A stretch of DNA of 64,000 nucleotides from Dinghuibacter silviterrae (GTDB lineage: Bacteria > Bacteroidota > Bacteroidia > Chitinophagales > Chitinophagaceae), in assembly GCF_004366355.1 (NCBI RefSeq), contig NZ_SODV01000001.1, positions 1,302,001 through 1,366,000 on the forward strand. The letters are read 5' to 3'. The translations under genes were made by a program, and so were the position numbers. Positions 62,142 through 64,000 of the stretch are shown one piece after another. The notes below the pieces were generated by a model, which made no database searches, was not told where the DNA came from, and worked only from the letters and a program-made list of their open reading frames with translations. How positions within the stretch are numbered: position 1 is the first letter of the stretch; each line of letters begins with the position of its first letter.

Positions 62142-62372
62142 TTAGTTCGAGGGAGAATCGATGGATTTCGGTGCCTGGGGAGTAGCCTTCGCCGTGGGCT
62201 CGTCACGAAGATGGTCTTCGAATTCCTTACGCACATTGTCTTTTGCATCTTTGAACTCCCGAATCCCCTTGCCTAAGCCACGCATCAGCTCAGGGATTTT
62301 CTTACCACCGAACAGCAACAGGAGGATCAACATGATCAGGAGCAAGTGCTGCGGTGCAAATAAATCGCCCAT
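62142..62372 (-). CDS. tatA: Sec-independent translocase subunit TatA/E
   Basis: Pore-forming single-helix subunit. The 76-aa protein has the N-terminal helix ([20 protein letters not shown]), the hinge [19 protein letters not shown], and an acidic/basic amphipathic helix, then a Pro/Ser tail. Typical length. A TACCTTTA near-match to a -7 box lies upstream. Encoded before tatC, but a terminator separates them. Confidence 0.95.
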   Translation of the reverse strand: MGDLFAPQHLLLIMLILLLLFGGKKIPELMRGLGKGIREFKDAKDNVRKEFEDHLRDEPTAKATPQAPKSIDSPSN

Positions 62373-62460
62373 GGTTTTTCTTTTTAAGATTGAAAGCTAA
62401 AGGTACATACAAAACAACACCAAACGCACAAATCCTGTAATCTTGGTGTTAGTGAATGAA

Positions 62461-62811
62461 TTATACTTTGCGCTTTTCCCTAATGCGGGCGCTCTTACCG
62501 CTGCGTTCGCGTTGGTAGAAGAGCTTGGCACGACGGACCTTACCGACCTTGTGGACGAGGATGGACTCGATGTTGGGGGAATATATGGGGAACAGCCTTT
62601 CCACGCCTACACCGTCGGAAATCTTGCGGACGGTAAAGGAAGCGGTAAAACCAGTACCCTGGCGTTTGATCACGTCTCCTTTGAAGCTCTGGATACGCTC
62701 TTTATTGCCTTCGATGATCTTATAATTGACGGTAACGTTGTCCCCGGCTTTAAACTTCGGGAACTCCTTTTTGGGGGTCAACTGCTCGTGGACAAATGCT
62801 ACGGCGTTCAT
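62461..62811 (-). CDS. rplS: 50S ribosomal protein L19
   Basis: A 116-aa ribosomal protein at the 30S-50S interface. The motifs [34 protein letters not shown] and the family segment [18 protein letters not shown] are all conserved, with a basic tail ending RIREKRKV. Monocistronic by position, with a perfect -7 box upstream. Confidence 0.98.
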   Translation of the reverse strand: MNAVAFVHEQLTPKKEFPKFKAGDNVTVNYKIIEGNKERIQSFKGDVIKRQGTGFTASFTVRKISDGVGVERLFPIYSPNIESILVHKVGKVRRAKLFYQRERSGKSARIREKRKV

Positions 62812-62832
62812 GATTCAAAAATTTAAGGAGTG

Positions 62833-62840
62833 CAAAGGTA
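62833..62840 (-). promoter_or_regulatory. -7 promoter box of rplS
   Basis: Minus-strand TACCTTTG matches TAnnTTTG exactly, 21 nt before the rplS ATG, in the 41-bp gap after the rny stop. No TTTG lies at the -33 distance. Confidence 0.5.
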
Positions 62841-62852
62841 ACGGAAAAATGA

Positions 62853-64000
62853 TTACCGCGCTACATTGACGGCTCTTTTTTCGCGAATAACAGTGACCTT
62901 GATCTGACCCGGGTAGGTCATCTCGGTCTGGATCTTCTGGGCGATCTCGAAGGAAAGCTTGTCGCTGTCCCCGTCGGAGATCTTGTCGGCCTCCACGATC
63001 ACCCGGAGCTCGCGGCCGGCCTGGATGGCGTACGCCTTTTCCACACCGGTATAGCCCATGGCCAGGTTTTCCAGGTCCTTGATCCGTTGCAGGTACTGCT
63101 GCATGATTTCACGCCGGGCGCCTGGGCGGGCGCCGCTGATGGCGTCACAGGCCTGGACGATGGGGGAAATGACATATTGCATCTCCATTTCATCGTGGTG
63201 GGCGCCGATGGCATTGACCACGGCGGGGTTTTCCCCGTATTTTTCGGCCAGGCGGGCGCCTAAGAGGGCGTGGCTCAGCTCGGTTTCTTCGTCCGGTACT
63301 TTGCCGATGTCGTGCAGCAACCCGGCCCTTTTCGCCAGCTTGGGGTTCATCCCCAGCTCGGACGCCATGATGGAGCAAAGATTGGCTACTTCCCGGCTGT
63401 GCATCAATAAGTTCTGACCATAAGACGAGCGGAAGCGCATCTTCCCCACGATCCGGACGAGCTCCTTGTGTAGCCCGTGGATCCCCAGTTCGATGACGGT
63501 CCGTTCCCCGATCTCCATGACCTGTTCCTCTATCTGCTTACGGGTTTTTTCGACCACTTCCTCGATACGGGCGGGGTGGATACGGCCGTCCGTCACCAGG
63601 CGTTGCAGCGACAAACGGGCGATTTCCCGGCGCAGCGGGTCGAAAGACGACAGGACGATGGCCTCGGGGGTGTCGTCCACGATCAGGTCGACCCCCGTGG
63701 CCGCTTCGATGGCCCGGATGTTCCGGCCCTCGCGACCGATAATCTGCCCCTTGATCTCGTCTGTTTCCAGGTTAAAGACCGTGATGGCGTTCTCGATGGT
63801 TTGTTCCGCGGCCGTCCGCTGGATGGTTTGTATGATGATCTTGCGGGCTTCCTTGTTGGCTTTTTGCTTGGCCTCGTCGATGATTTCCTGCTGGAGCGAC
63901 AGGGCTTGCGTCTGGGCCTCGTTCTTTAGCGACTCGATCAACTGAGCCTTGGCCTCGTCCGCGGTCAGGGCGGCGATCTTTTCAAGCCGGCGGATGTGCT
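62853..64000 (-). CDS. rny: Ribonuclease Y, 5' part missing at window edge
   Basis: Membrane-anchored endoribonuclease that starts mRNA decay. The last 382 codons are present; the N-terminal helix lies beyond 64000. Visible parts: coiled-coil region with [20 protein letters not shown], the KH domain with [20 protein letters not shown], the HD domain ([28 protein letters not shown]), and the C-terminal [20 protein letters not shown] region. The frame is open to the window edge, so the apparent start codon at 63941 (a TTG) is internal. Confidence 0.96.
   Translation of the reverse strand, partial: HIRRLEKIAALTADEAKAQLIESLKNEAQTQALSLQQEIIDEAKQKANKEARKIIIQTIQRTAAEQTIENAITVFNLETDEIKGQIIGREGRNIRAIEAATGVDLIVDDTPEAIVLSSFDPLRREIARLSLQRLVTDGRIHPARIEEVVEKTRKQIEEQVMEIGERTVIELGIHGLHKELVRIVGKMRFRSSYGQNLLMHSREVANLCSIMASELGMNPKLAKRAGLLHDIGKVPDEETELSHALLGARLAEKYGENPAVVNAIGAHHDEMEMQYVISPIVQACDAISGARPGARREIMQQYLQRIKDLENLAMGYTGVEKAYAIQAGRELRVIVEADKISDGDSDKLSFEIAQKIQTEMTYPGQIKVTVIREKRAVNVAR

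Overview
The window reads as chromosomal DNA of a GC-rich member of the Bacteroidota, most likely Chitinophagaceae or a close relative. Evidence: type IX secretion genes (porX, porT), a fused lpxC-fabZ gene, two adjacent clpP genes, DUF3098 and DUF983 proteins, a Bacteroidota-style HigBA pair, and promoters of the TTTG-N20-TAnnTTTG type with no clear Shine-Dalgarno sequences. Genes are densely packed, mostly on the minus strand, with short overlaps. Only one stretch of about 300 bases lacks a gene (25820-26124), and it holds a long inverted repeat. There is no rRNA, CRISPR array, transposase or phage gene; one tRNA-Leu(UAG) is present.

Layout. 1-3.4 kb: minus operon ftsX, DUF3098, uppP, UMF1-type transporter, MBL hydrolase (cut by the window edge), divergent from leuS. 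6.2-12.6 kb: higBA, a MacB-like ABC permease and a tricorn-like protease. 12.7-17.8 kb: M23 peptidase, aldo/keto reductase, ruvB, pyrD, thiolase. 17.8-25.8 kb: one long minus operon (pyrC, MutS-like ATPase, membrane protein, yifB, glycosyltransferase, ABC exporter, DUF983). 26.1-31.3 kb: porT-ubiE, engB, a response regulator, a GroES-like protein, a RecQ helicase and an 84-aa protein resembling a P-type ATPase actuator domain. 31.3-40.9 kb: tsaE, ald, an ABC ATPase, the lipid A genes lpxA, lpxC-fabZ and lpxD, an HD hydrolase, then porX, a small conserved protein and an MBL hydrolase. 40.9-46.5 kb: acyl-CoA dehydrogenase and the proteostasis block clpX, clpP, clpP, tig. 46.5-52.1 kb: an accessory five-gene operon of exported or membrane proteins next to tRNA-Leu. 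52.2-64 kb: a beta-barrel protein, rel, purA, an acidic low-complexity protein, pabB, a lytic transglycosylase, gatA, tatC, tatA, rplS and rny (cut by the edge).

Most of the window is housekeeping: envelope building (uppP, lpx genes, ftsX, transglycosylase), protein quality control (tig, clpXP), pyrimidine synthesis (pyrC, pyrD), stringent response (rel) and export (tatAC, T9SS factors). The best candidate for an undescribed system is the five-gene operon at 46557-52080. It encodes two paralogous exported HExxH metallopeptidase-like proteins, an exported papain-like cysteine peptidase with a Cys-His-Asp triad, a four-helix membrane protein and an exported protein of unknown type, three of them joined by ATGA start/stop overlaps. 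Other items worth a second look are the 47-bp perfect inverted repeat at 25896-26018, the stand-alone actuator-like protein, and a run of genes whose -7 box lies only 4-8 nt before the start codon, which suggests leaderless mRNAs.
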